Below are positions 8,334-16,708 of a DNA stretch of 28,323 nucleotides, piece after piece. Each line of letters starts with the position of its first letter. Position 1 is the first letter of the stretch. The DNA comes from Enterospora canceri (lineage: Eukaryota > Microsporidia > Enterocytozoonidae). Position numbers and translations under genes: made by a program. The stretch is from NCBI GenBank assembly GCA_002087915.1, contig LWDP01000024.1:1-28323 (forward strand), given 5' to 3'. Under the pieces are notes generated by a model that saw nothing but the letters and a program-made list of their open reading frames with translations, was not told the DNA's origin and searched no databases.

Positions 8334-9131
8334 ATGTTTCTAGGCCTGGTTGTTCAAATTGGTGATGCGATTGCTGCTGATCTAGGACGCGTATTTGTAT
8401 TAAATGGAAACATGATGGTGGACATGCATTACACAGTTGATCGCAAACAGGATGGCCACCTGGTTGAACCTAATTCATCTGCAAAATTGATGCAAATTGA
8501 TCAATTTTATGATGTGTTCTATAATAATGAGCTGTATCACGTTGAAATGGTGGGATCAGTTGGATTTGTGACGCCAAAAGACATGATACTGAAGAATTGG
8601 GAAGTTAGTGACCAGCTTAGGAGTAGTCTTACGAGATTCGTTGAAGAGAGAACAGTAAAATGTGTACAGGAATTTATTGGGAAAATGAAGGAATCAACTG
8701 AAACCAAGTTGGAAAGATTTGATCCATCAAATGAGGAGGGAATGAATGACACTGTGATTTGCGTACATGAAGCCAGGTTCAATGTGGAGAAGGAAGCAGA
8801 AGCCAATCAATTGAATGATTGGGTAGTCACTTTGATGTATACGATCAGAAAGAGTAAGGAAATTGGTACTGGTGGAAATGGATCACCAAAAGATGAATTG
8901 AAGAATGCGTTGGTGAATTGGAGGGATACGCACGTTGATAGGGAGGAGACAGCAAAATCTGCTAGCGCAGGCACAGACACAGAAACAGACGAGATAGAAG
9001 AAGAAGTCTTTGAGCCAATTGAAAACGTGAATATTTTTATAGGAAATATGAAGCAAAAGGAATTCAGCGAGAAATGGCAGGGGATAATAAAGAAGATTGG
9101 CAGGGGAGAAGAGGAAGAAATTGATGATTAA
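8334..9131 (+). CDS. Family B protein 1: predicted secreted protein with acidic tail, 265 aa
   Basis: Function not recognised. The start at 8334 follows GATCCCCA; the frame extends upstream without an ATG. The N-terminus MFLGLVVQIGDAIAADLG looks like a signal peptide, followed by RVFVLNG. It is paralogous to the gene at 9411. Shared landmarks in the same order are [VI]F[VI]LNG near residue 22, GSVGF around 77, FVEER around 103, FD.SN around 130, and a W/M-Y-IRKSK segment near 182, followed by a K-x-x-L-x-x-W-R helix. The C-terminus is acidic (DTETDEIEEEVFEP and a terminal EEEEIDD). No cysteine-rich or enzymatic motif is evident. It lies 78 bp after the OTU gene on the same strand. Confidence 0.78.
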   Translation: MFLGLVVQIGDAIAADLGRVFVLNGNMMVDMHYTVDRKQDGHLVEPNSSAKLMQIDQFYDVFYNNELYHVEMVGSVGFVTPKDMILKNWEVSDQLRSSLTRFVEERTVKCVQEFIGKMKESTETKLERFDPSNEEGMNDTVICVHEARFNVEKEAEANQLNDWVVTLMYTIRKSKEIGTGGNGSPKDELKNALVNWRDTHVDREETAKSASAGTDTETDEIEEEVFEPIENVNIFIGNMKQKEFSEKWQGIIKKIGRGEEEEIDD

Positions 9132-9410
9132 TTAAATGGGTCTCGAAAAAGGCAGCAGATACAGATCAAGTGATTTGCGTTATTAAATTGTGTCACACAA
9201 AGGTAAATTAGAAGATTGTTAAAAATCAGGTATTTCATGGATAGATTTATACCTGACAAACCATGAGTGAATTCATCGTTGTATTGAAATAATTGATCAA
9301 TATTCAAAGTTAGGTCATTTTCATAAACACATTCTTTTCATCAAGTTCCAACACAAATCAACATCGATCATTTTCTAAGACTCTTTCAAAATTTCCTCTT
9401 TTTTTCTCCC
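9132..9410. other. Intergenic spacer between the two family B genes
   Basis: This 279-bp AT-rich spacer contains no open frame of useful length, no tRNA-like fold and no obvious repeat. It ends in a pyrimidine run (9391-9410, mostly T and C ending CTCCC) directly before the next ATG, which is the C-rich start motif of the downstream gene. Confidence 0.6.
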
Positions 9411-10376
9411 ATGTTTTTTAATCTGATCAGTTTCCTGAATATTGCGAGTTGCTCTGATAATGGAACAATATTCATTCTGAATGGCGGACTTGAGTTGAAA
9501 CCTCATCCTGCAATTTCAGGACGAAAGCCTGATGAAAACGGCCACAATTTAGTTAATGATGATTTGCGTCAATCACTCTTCCTATTCAAACACCACCTTA
9601 GTTTGATTTACATGGATGATCACTACCACCTCAAGGTGAATGGATCAGTTGGTTTTGGATGTTTAGGAGCCATTACTCTAACAAACTTGTACATTCCTGA
9701 TCGAATGAGAATGGAAATGTGTGAGTTTGTAGAAGAGAGAATTCTTTCTATGGCTAGGTCATTTCTGTGTCAACTTAACGAGAATAAAATTCCCGAATTA
9801 TTGGTCTTTGATCAATCAAATGGCATTGACACAGTAGACACCACCCTAACCAACCAGAGATTCACGTTCAGACTGGATAACTCACGCCAAGAGGCCACTC
9901 ACGCATTCCCCAATCAGCTAGTGATCAATATGGTTTATCAAATTCGTAAATCAAAGAGGCTTGATCTTGAAGCGGGTGAGCCTACAGCAGATGTTGTACT
10001 TAAAGAAGACTTTAGAACGAGTCTGAAAGAATGGAGAGAGGGGTGTGTTAAGAATCAGAATTCTGAGCCACCAGTAGCACGAAGAGCATTGAGTTTTGGT
10101 GGACCTTCACTTCAGCAAGTAGCTCATGGAACCCAGACAGAAGAAACTGCTACTGAACCACTAATGTTCGCTACAAGCCATTATTTCAGATCAGGCAATA
10201 TCAAAAATGGATCATTTTTAAACAATTTTGCAACAACAATGAATGTGTTCAACCCAAATGTGAAGCCACCTATTTATCTGACAGTAGAACAGAGAGATGA
10301 ATTCCAAGAGATTGTAGAGCAGTTGATACTCTATGATACAATGATTCTTGGTAGTGGAGATTTACTCAACGATTGA
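9411..10376 (+). CDS. Family B protein 2: predicted secreted protein, 321 aa
   Basis: Paralogue of the 8334 gene, longer by about 55 residues. The ATG directly follows TTTTCTCCC. The N-terminus MFFNLISFLNIASCSDNG is a good signal peptide; TIFILNGG follows, matching RVFVLNGN in the partner. Common blocks are YHLKVNGSVGF, CEFVEERI, LLVFDQSNG, and MVYQIRKSK followed by FRTSLKEWREG. After the shared core the C-terminus differs completely: instead of an acidic tail it has a Ser/Pro/Gln-rich linker (around residues 222-250) and a separate terminal segment of about 60 residues. Shared core plus divergent tail suggests duplication followed by replacement or rapid change of the C-terminal third. No known family recognised. 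Confidence 0.8.
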   Translation: MFFNLISFLNIASCSDNGTIFILNGGLELKPHPAISGRKPDENGHNLVNDDLRQSLFLFKHHLSLIYMDDHYHLKVNGSVGFGCLGAITLTNLYIPDRMRMEMCEFVEERILSMARSFLCQLNENKIPELLVFDQSNGIDTVDTTLTNQRFTFRLDNSRQEATHAFPNQLVINMVYQIRKSKRLDLEAGEPTADVVLKEDFRTSLKEWREGCVKNQNSEPPVARRALSFGGPSLQQVAHGTQTEETATEPLMFATSHYFRSGNIKNGSFLNNFATTMNVFNPNVKPPIYLTVEQRDEFQEIVEQLILYDTMILGSGDLLND

Positions 10377-10569
10377 AGAGCATTCCTATGAATAAAGAAT
10401 AGGCAACTTTAACCTGACTTAATTTTATTACAAGGGTAGTCATAATTTAAGTAGTCTTCACACAAACAAAAACCATACACTTTTTGTTTGTTTTTAAGCT
10501 TATTTTACATAAATATTCTCATTTTCACATAAACGAGGCGAGGGGTATTTTCCCAATTTTTCATCCCAA
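10377..10569. promoter_or_regulatory. Upstream region of MTR4 with a composite intergenic motif
   Basis: In this 193-bp spacer, bases 10483-10503 read TTTGTTTGTTTTTAAGCTTA, an element that recurs in other spacers of the window. A TTTTCATCCCAA sequence sits directly before the MTR4 ATG at 10570 and is the C-rich start motif. No coding potential was seen. Confidence 0.5.
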
Positions 10570-13341
10570 ATGGACAACTTGTTCGACATCCTCGAGGACG
10601 ACACGAAGCTGAAGAAGCCTGTTGAGTTTGGCGAGCGAACTGTGATCCACACCGTTGACTCCTACACGATGGACAACACTGTCCACGAGGCAGTGACTCC
10701 GAACAAGGAGGCCTACACCAAATTAGACATAAATCAGCCACTTCCTGCGAAAGACTACGCCTTCAAGTTGGACACGTTCCAGCAGATCGCCCTTGCTGCA
10801 ATTGAGGCGGACCGAAGTGTCCTGGTCTCCGCCCACACCTCCTGTGGGAAGACGGTTGTTGCTGAATACGCAATTGCCAAGTCGATTGGAAACAAGCAGC
10901 GAGTGATCTACACCAGCCCAATCAAGGCGCTCTCGAACCAGAAATTCAGGGAGTTGCAGGAGGAGTTTGGTGATGTTGGGCTGATGACTGGTGACGTCAC
11001 CCTGAACCCCGAGGCCACGTGCCTGGTGATGACGACTGAGATCCTCCGAAACATGCTCTACCGCGGGGCTGAGATCACCCGTGAAATCCACTGGATCATT
11101 TTTGATGAAATCCACTACCTGAAAGACAGGGAAAGAGGGGTTGTCTGGGAGGAGACGATCATTCTGGTCCGCGACTACGTGCGACTGATCTTCCTCTCGG
11201 CCACGATTCCAAATGCGCGTGAATTTGCCGAGTGGATCGCACGAGTCCACGGCCAGGTCGTCCACGTCCTCTACACCGAAAACCGCGTCATTCCACTGGT
11301 GCACTATTTCTACTCCGACAAAATGTACGAAATCAGGGGCGAATCAAAGACGGCTGCGATCTCCCTTGAGAACGTGGCTGCGAGCCAGGAGGCCGTGATC
11401 AGGCGAAACGAGACGGCCGATGCGCTGCTCGCCTGCCTCGATTCCATCAACCTCCCTGCCGTCGTCTTCTCGTTCGCCAGGACGCGATGCGAATACTTCG
11501 CAAACAAAGTCACCAGAAACCTCCTGACCGCGGATGAGTCCGCCTTGGCATCGACGATCTTCGAAAACGCGATTCAGTCGCTCTCTGAGGAGGATCGTGG
11601 CCTTCTGGCGGTGCAGTCGATGCGAGACCTCTTTGTTCGTGGAGTCGGCGTCCACCATTCCGGGCTGCTTCCGATCGTGAAGGAAATCGGCGAAATCCTC
11701 TTTCAGGAGGGGCTCATTCGAGTTCTCTTTGCGACCGAGTCATTTTCAATTGGGCTGAATATGCCAGCAAAGACAGTTCTGTTCACGTCACTGAAGAAGT
11801 TTGACGGGGTGGAAGAGCGTGCCCTGACACCAGCAGAATACTGCCAGATGGCTGGGCGAGCAGGAAGAAGGGGACTCGATCACCTCGGGGTCGTCGTGAG
11901 TCTGGTGACTGAGAAGATGCAGACTGAGGACGTGCTACGGATGTTCCAATCAGCAGCTGATCCACTCAATTCAGCATTTCGCCTGACTTACAACATGATA
12001 CTCAACTTGATGCGCATAGAGGAGTTGGATCCAACCTACTTTCTGGAAAGGAGCTTCTACCACCACCAGGCGCATTCAGCAGCAGCAAGGAGGAACTTCA
12101 GTCTACGCGAATTCGACGATGATTTTGGAATTCTGGATCAGATCACCAGATACGGCAAGTTGCTTCTGAAAGAGGGAAGTGCCCTTGTTTCAGAATATCG
12201 AGATGGGCTGATGGCAGACAGAAACAGGCTGGTTGAGATCACCGAATTTAAGGAGGGCTGTTTCAGTCGAATTGAAGTCGGTGTCCTGGTTCAGTTTAAG
12301 ACAAGTCACCAGGGTGGACCAGACTCAGTCACAGTTGGATTCGTATGCGATGGAGCAGTGGTTCAGAAGGACTTTCTGGCTGAAAATATCACAGGAATAT
12401 TCGATAAGAAAATCAAGAGAATCAGTGACATTAAAAAAGTAGTGTCGATGGGAGTCGAACTCACCAGAATTGGTGGACGTGATTCATCAGGTAGAAATGA
12501 GCTGATGGATTTGAGAAGTAGAATTCTGGCTGATTCCAGGGTAGCAGCCCCATTCCGCCTGATGATGACCAACTGCTGCATTCTTTGTGGAAAGCAGACC
12601 TGTCTCTTTTCTGATGATGAAATCAGTCTGGATCCTCCTGATTCCATGAATCAGACAGTCTATAACTACCGTAAGACAGTCGTAAACAGAATCAGACTCA
12701 ATCAGCAGAATGAGCGTATTTCTGAACTAAGGAAACTACGTGAAATCTACCACATGGATGAGTGTAGGAAGATGATTGGAGTTCTACGCGATCTCGACTT
12801 CCTGGACGGCAACACCGTCAAACTGAAGGGGAAGATGGCATCTGAGATATCATCAGCCGATGAGATTCTTCTGACTGAAATGATATTCAATAGCGCATTC
12901 AACCGCCTTACAATTGAGAATGTGGTTGCACTGGTGAGCATTCTGGTCACTGAAAGAAGCAAAGAGGGAAATGACATTGTTCTGAGTGACGCAAACATCA
13001 AGGCAGTTGAACTGTTCAATGCTTCAATTGATAAAATAGTTGAATCACTGAACAGAAATGGAATTGATACCACTCGAACTGAGTACGTCCAGAACTACTC
13101 ATTTTACATGATGGACATTGTGAAGTTGTGGATGGGTGGAGCATCATTTGCTGAAATATGCAAGGGCACAAACGTGTTTGAAGGAAGCATCATAAGAAGT
13201 TTCAAGAGACTCGAGGAATTATTGAGACAACTAAGCAGTGCTGCAACTGTCATAGGCAACAATGAGTTGGTGAACCTGTTTGGTCAAGGAATATACCTGA
13301 TTAAGAGGGATATTGTATTTGCAAACAGCCTATACATATAA
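10570..13341 (+). CDS. MTR4: MTR4-like DExH RNA helicase, nuclear exosome cofactor
   Basis: A 3'-5' RNA helicase that feeds structured RNA, including pre-rRNA spacers and aberrant transcripts, to the nuclear exosome. The 923-residue product shows motif I AHTSCGKT (88-95), motif Ia TSPIKALSNQKF (115-126), motif II DEIH (179-182), motif III SAT (210-212), the VHHSGLLP segment (361-368), ATESFSIGLNMPAKT (388-402) and motif VI QMAGRAGRRG (426-435). The C-terminal helical block EGSIIRSFKRLEELLRQ ending IKRDIVFANSLYI matches MTR4 better than SKI2. The arch/KOW insertion appears shortened (about 530-640), so the protein is shorter than yeast Mtr4 (1073 aa). The start is supported by CATCCCAA before the ATG. 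Codons are GC-rich in the first half and more AT-rich towards the 3' end. Confidence 0.9.
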   Translation: MDNLFDILEDDTKLKKPVEFGERTVIHTVDSYTMDNTVHEAVTPNKEAYTKLDINQPLPAKDYAFKLDTFQQIALAAIEADRSVLVSAHTSCGKTVVAEYAIAKSIGNKQRVIYTSPIKALSNQKFRELQEEFGDVGLMTGDVTLNPEATCLVMTTEILRNMLYRGAEITREIHWIIFDEIHYLKDRERGVVWEETIILVRDYVRLIFLSATIPNAREFAEWIARVHGQVVHVLYTENRVIPLVHYFYSDKMYEIRGESKTAAISLENVAASQEAVIRRNETADALLACLDSINLPAVVFSFARTRCEYFANKVTRNLLTADESALASTIFENAIQSLSEEDRGLLAVQSMRDLFVRGVGVHHSGLLPIVKEIGEILFQEGLIRVLFATESFSIGLNMPAKTVLFTSLKKFDGVEERALTPAEYCQMAGRAGRRGLDHLGVVVSLVTEKMQTEDVLRMFQSAADPLNSAFRLTYNMILNLMRIEELDPTYFLERSFYHHQAHSAAARRNFSLREFDDDFGILDQITRYGKLLLKEGSALVSEYRDGLMADRNRLVEITEFKEGCFSRIEVGVLVQFKTSHQGGPDSVTVGFVCDGAVVQKDFLAENITGIFDKKIKRISDIKKVVSMGVELTRIGGRDSSGRNELMDLRSRILADSRVAAPFRLMMTNCCILCGKQTCLFSDDEISLDPPDSMNQTVYNYRKTVVNRIRLNQQNERISELRKLREIYHMDECRKMIGVLRDLDFLDGNTVKLKGKMASEISSADEILLTEMIFNSAFNRLTIENVVALVSILVTERSKEGNDIVLSDANIKAVELFNASIDKIVESLNRNGIDTTRTEYVQNYSFYMMDIVKLWMGGASFAEICKGTNVFEGSIIRSFKRLEELLRQLSSAATVIGNNELVNLFGQGIYLIKRDIVFANSLYI

Positions 13342-13352
13342 CTGTGTATTGT

Positions 13353-13410
13353 TATAGCAGTGTATACTGATATGACAATATGTTGATATAACTATATACA
13401 TACTGCTATA
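13353..13410. terminator. Imperfect inverted repeat between convergent MTR4 and SCC3 genes
   Basis: TATAGCAGTGTATA (13353-13366) pairs with TATACATACTGCTATA (13395-13410) except for a 2-base bulge, with a loop of about 28 bases. It occupies the 3' ends of two convergent genes and its right arm overlaps the SCC3 stop codon. A role in transcript 3'-end formation from either strand is inferred from position only; it could also be chance in AT-rich DNA. Confidence 0.35.
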
Positions 13411-15274
13411 TCTCCACCTTCTTCTCTTTCTCCCCTGACATCCTTATTCTTCTTATCAACCCCTCTCTAAATCCATTATTCTCCCCCATCATTGCCTCTA
13501 CCACAATACACTCATTCACATCCAGTAGTTCAATGCTACCAACCAGTATCCTAATAGCCCTTGACACACATCCACCCCTTACATACTCCCTTATTCTACT
13601 GAATATCCTCTTTCTACTACACTTGCTCCTCTTTACTCTTTTCACTAGTTCACCAATATTCCTACTACAGTATTCCACCAGTCTATCACTATCAAATGCG
13701 TGTGACAGAATGAGTTCAGCATCAGTCAGGGTGGATAGTGCACCAATTGAGTCAATGTGGACTATTCTACTGGTGAATAGACCAATATTGATCAGTCTGG
13801 TGGTGAATGAGTCGATTAGGCTGGTGGAGAACGAGTCAATCAGGCTACGAAGAACGGCTCTCAGTGACTCAACAAACTGGTTTCCAGTTGATGGCTGATC
13901 GTGGACCTGATCAATGGTCATTTTGAGTGAGATCCATTTTGGAACAAGAAATTCAACGAAGTCAACCAGAATCGGAGATGGTCTCAGGTGAATCAGGTTG
14001 GCCCCAACTGAGGCGTAGTCTCCGTTTGCAATGGCCCAGAATGCCCTATAGAGAATCACCTGGTTGGATTGGTCCTCTCCAACAATGCTGCCTATTTCAC
14101 CACACTTTTCAGCCACAATATCGAACCTATCAAAGTAGACCAGAATGTGGTGGTACTGATCAACCTGTCTGAGAAAGTGATCAATCTTGTTCTGGTCGTA
14201 TCCGAGGCGACTCAGGTGGTGGAGCAGGGCCACCGTCTTCTTCTGCGCCTTCCTTGTGTTCAGGAGCTGCTGGATCAGGGAGTTGGTTCCATCAAAATCA
14301 GTTGAATAATTTTGAACGAGAAGAAGGTGATCGATGAGGGCGGCCAGGGTGGTCTCCTTGTCCTTGACCAGGTCGATGACGTGGTGGAGCTGGTCGATGA
14401 CGGTGTCGTCGTAGTTGAAGGTGACGTCCCTGAGGATGTGGCCGATTTCAGGCGAGTTGGCTGAGACCACTGCTTCAACGAGGGCGCCAAAGCCAAAGAG
14501 GCCTCGAAAGAGGGGGGCTGCCTGGTTTAGGGAGAGAAGCGAGTCAAAGGCAGCCACGTCACTGATTCCACCAGGAAGCAGAATTCTACTACACTTTCTC
14601 ATAACTGCCTTAGTGAGGGTGATATGGGGGTGATTTCTGGAATAGGCCAGAATTGTGGGAGTGGGGTTCTCTGTTTCAGAGAGAAGCAGCGTACGAAGTG
14701 CTGGTTCGGATCCAATTCGAAGCAGCTTCGACCTGTGCTCAGGTCGAAGGAGACCGACTGAGCCCGTCTTGGCCAGGACGTGGATGGTTTTGGCCGCTCT
14801 CTTTCTGGCAGAGGCAACTGGGTCACTGAGGAGACTGGCTGAAATGTGGAAGGCCGTTTTGGGCTGAATTCTACCAGATTTGACCAGTTGCTCTACCGTA
14901 GTAAGAATGGATATTCGAATATGCGAGTCTACGTCCCTGTGGCGGGCAACGAGGACAGTTTCGATAAAGGTGGTGGATGGCTGGCCGTGAATCAGCGAGT
15001 GGCAGACCATTCTGGTTGCAGTCAGTCTCAGACTCCTCTTCTTGGACTCAGTGAGGCCAATGACCTCATTTATGTCGTAGTTGTCTAGAAGGGTGAATAA
15101 CTCATTAAGCTTATTCTGGGGCAAATTGGACTGGGAGACAGACTGGACCAGGGAGACCAGGTCGCTGGTGCAATCGGCCTTAGCCTTCATCGTGGCCAGG
15201 ATACTGGCCACGCTGTGCGTCTCAAAGAGCGCATCCTCGGTGTACGCGATATTAGTCAGATTCTCAGTAGGCAT
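13406..15274 (-). CDS. SCC3: Cohesin subunit SCC3/stromalin (STAG family), reduced
   Basis: SCC3 binds the kleisin subunit of cohesin and DNA and is needed for sister-chromatid cohesion. The 622-residue product carries a stromalin conservative domain-like region at about 102-188: TTFIETVLVARHRDVDSHIR corresponds to the family F-x-x-V-x-x-HRYRDV-x-x-x-IR segment, followed by LLSDPVASARKRAAKTI, matching the helix that precedes the R-L-x-x-F block. The remainder is HEAT-like helices. It is about half the length of animal and yeast orthologues (about 1150-1250 aa), having lost the long N- and C-terminal regions, which fits microsporidian protein shrinkage. The start is supported by ATACCCCTCTTT upstream. 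It converges with MTR4 and lies downstream of TIF6 transcription direction. Confidence 0.68.
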   Translation of the reverse strand: MPTENLTNIAYTEDALFETHSVASILATMKAKADCTSDLVSLVQSVSQSNLPQNKLNELFTLLDNYDINEVIGLTESKKRSLRLTATRMVCHSLIHGQPSTTFIETVLVARHRDVDSHIRISILTTVEQLVKSGRIQPKTAFHISASLLSDPVASARKRAAKTIHVLAKTGSVGLLRPEHRSKLLRIGSEPALRTLLLSETENPTPTILAYSRNHPHITLTKAVMRKCSRILLPGGISDVAAFDSLLSLNQAAPLFRGLFGFGALVEAVVSANSPEIGHILRDVTFNYDDTVIDQLHHVIDLVKDKETTLAALIDHLLLVQNYSTDFDGTNSLIQQLLNTRKAQKKTVALLHHLSRLGYDQNKIDHFLRQVDQYHHILVYFDRFDIVAEKCGEIGSIVGEDQSNQVILYRAFWAIANGDYASVGANLIHLRPSPILVDFVEFLVPKWISLKMTIDQVHDQPSTGNQFVESLRAVLRSLIDSFSTSLIDSFTTRLINIGLFTSRIVHIDSIGALSTLTDAELILSHAFDSDRLVEYCSRNIGELVKRVKRSKCSRKRIFSRIREYVRGGCVSRAIRILVGSIELLDVNECIVVEAMMGENNGFREGLIRRIRMSGEKEKKVEI

Positions 15275-15319
15275 AAAGAGGGGTATAAAATAGTTTATGC
15301 TTCAATGAACAAATTACGC

Positions 15320-16030
15320 CTATACTACGATGTCTTCGACGACTTCCTTCTCGTCCAGCTCGGCCGAGCCAAGGCCAAAGACCCTTTCGGCCACCTTGGC
15401 CTCCACCGTCGTGCTTCTTCTTCCCATGAAGCAGACGTAGTCGTTTACGACCACCCCGCTTCCTACGCCTGCCTTTCCCTTGTTTATCGTCGATCCAATC
15501 GCATCGAGCCGAAGCAGCCTCGACATCTCCTCTATTTCTGCCGTATTCATGTTTGGATGAACAAGAAGGCCCCTTGAATTCATGGCCCCGTACGACCCAA
15601 CCAGTTTCTCTGGGCCTAGGCCTGTTTTGTAGACTGGAACTCCTAGGACGTCTTCGAGAACATCGGTGTTAGAGAATTCGGGATTCACGATACAGACGTT
15701 ATCGTTGCAGAGGACGTTGTTTCCAATCGCATTGAGCTTGTCGTAGATTCGCACGACCCTGATTGACTCTGGCAGCGAGTTGCGGATGTGCATCAGCTCC
15801 TGATCATTGATCAGATCACTGCAGACTACGCCATTCTTGTTGCCTACGATCAGATTCCCAACTGTACGGATGTTTCCTACGGTTGTCTCCACGATTGGAA
15901 TCTCCAGCTTCTCTCGAAGGAAGTCAACCAGATTGTCGCAATGGGATCGGCCTACGATTGCGTACGTGTTGGTCAGACAGACGTAGGCGGATATCTCACT
16001 ATTTCCCTCAAAATCAATTTTGAAGTGCAT
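15320..16030 (-). CDS. TIF6: Translation initiation factor 6 (eIF6/TIF6), 60S anti-association factor
   Basis: eIF6 binds nascent 60S subunits in the nucleolus and blocks premature joining with 40S. The 236-residue product matches the family along its whole length (usual length about 245): LTNTYAIVG near residue 20, IPIVETTVGNIRTVGNLIVGN, TDQELxHIRNSLP-type block (NDQELMHIRNSLPESIRV), NVLCNDNVCIVNPE, EDVLGVPVYKT, VGSYGAMNSRGLLVHP and VGSGVVVNDYVCFMGR, i.e. the repeated elements of the pentein fold. The start at 16030 is chosen because TTTTTATCCC directly precedes the ATG and the protein then begins as in other eIF6 proteins; a longer upstream frame exists but would overlap the divergent neighbour. 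A short acidic tail ends EKEVVEDIVV. Confidence 0.95.
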   Translation of the reverse strand: MHFKIDFEGNSEISAYVCLTNTYAIVGRSHCDNLVDFLREKLEIPIVETTVGNIRTVGNLIVGNKNGVVCSDLINDQELMHIRNSLPESIRVVRIYDKLNAIGNNVLCNDNVCIVNPEFSNTDVLEDVLGVPVYKTGLGPEKLVGSYGAMNSRGLLVHPNMNTAEIEEMSRLLRLDAIGSTINKGKAGVGSGVVVNDYVCFMGRRSTTVEAKVAERVFGLGSAELDEKEVVEDIVV

Positions 16031-16067
16031 GGGATAAAAATAGCAAAATAGCAAAGAAGTGGCCCAG
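16031..16067. promoter_or_regulatory. Very short divergent promoter (37 bp) between TIF6 and a 73-aa gene
   Basis: Both start motifs lie inside these 37 bases: GGGATAAAAATAGC (CCC on the minus strand) abuts the TIF6 ATG and GTGGCCCAG abuts the ATG at 16068. There is little room for separate core promoters, so a shared bidirectional promoter or transcripts starting inside the neighbour is likely. Confidence 0.6.
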
Positions 16068-16289
16068 ATGACTGAGACTGAGAACAAGGTGACTGAGACT
16101 GAGGGAGTATCGGTGTCATCGAGGATAATCAGGTGGAATGACGCATTCATGAATGGATTCAAGGACACTCTTGATAATCTGGTAGAAAGAGTGCCACTTG
16201 GAATAAAAGAGAGAATAAACAAGGATTCAGAGAGGATGATTTGTGTATTAGGTGGATTGTTTGTGATATTGGATAAGTTAGTTAAATAG
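16068..16289 (+). CDS. Small protein with C-terminal hydrophobic segment, 73 aa
   Basis: Function not recognised. The start at 16068 follows GTGGCCCAG. The N-terminus is acidic and threonine/glutamate-rich (MTETENKVTETEG); the middle is amphipathic (FKDTLDNLVERVPLGIKERI); the C-terminus is hydrophobic (MICVLGGLFVILDKLVK), which could act as a short tail anchor. The sequence of an acidic N-terminus, a T-L-x-x-L-x-x-x-x-P helix and a membrane segment is faintly reminiscent of TOM22 of the mitochondrial import complex, which would make sense for a mitosome, but the similarity is too short to claim. It is divergently paired with TIF6. Confidence 0.6.
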   Translation: MTETENKVTETEGVSVSSRIIRWNDAFMNGFKDTLDNLVERVPLGIKERINKDSERMICVLGGLFVILDKLVK

Positions 16290-16410
16290 GTTAGTTAAAT
16301 AAGTTGCTATTATTGTTGCTATTGTTATTATTGTTGCTAGTCATGCAATCTCCCTAACTACATAACTAACTACTATAATAAGATTACTACATTTCTACAT
16401 TTTCACCCTA
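16290..16410. repeat. Low-complexity spacer with short TTGTTGCTATT-type repeats
   Basis: Bases 16289-16340 contain imperfect reiterations of GTTAGTTAAATA and of TTGTTGCTATTATTG. The spacer then runs as AT-rich sequence into TTTTCACCCTA, the start motif of the next gene. No coding potential was seen. Confidence 0.5.
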
Positions 16411-16677
16411 ATGTTGTTTAGAATTCTTAGAGTCATTCTTGATTTCGTAGATCCAAAACTGGACTATCGTGGTCAGCAACTAAACAACCGTATTATGATA
16501 GGGCTGTTTGTGGTAGGATACACGGCCTCAACAGCAATAGGGTGGCTTCTTAGAGACTTCAGCTACATTCTGTACGGATGCGTTCTAACAGCATTGCTAA
16601 ATGCATTATTGACTGTTCCAGCCTGGAAAATGTACAGGAGACATCCACTGAAGTTCAAGAAGCACAAAAATGAGTAA
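16411..16677 (+). CDS. SPC1: Signal peptidase complex subunit 1 (SPC12/SPCS1 family)
   Basis: Non-catalytic ER-membrane subunit of signal peptidase. The 88-residue product has the family layout: a short amphipathic N-terminus ending DYRGQQLNNR (the D-x-x-GQ-x-L motif), a first membrane segment (about 29-45), a short luminal turn (LLRDFSYILYG), a second membrane segment, and the highly conserved end VPAWKMYRRHPLKFKK (P-x-W-x-x-YRRHPLKF). Length is normal for the family (about 75-100 aa). The start is supported by TTTTCACCCTA before the ATG. It converges with the p24 gene, so two early-secretory-pathway genes are neighbours. Confidence 0.88.
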   Translation: MLFRILRVILDFVDPKLDYRGQQLNNRIMIGLFVVGYTASTAIGWLLRDFSYILYGCVLTALLNALLTVPAWKMYRRHPLKFKKHKNE

Positions 16678-16708
16678 TCAAATTGGTCAATTTATGCATA
16701 ATATCATC

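Noticed and set aside
10723..11658. Minus-strand frames of up to 193 codons inside MTR4
   Set aside because: They overlap the helicase motifs coded on the plus strand and arise from its GC-rich codon usage.
16031..16222. 64-residue N-terminal extension of TIF6
   Set aside because: It would overlap the divergent 73-aa gene and precede the family N-terminus; the internal ATG at 16030 directly follows ATCCC.
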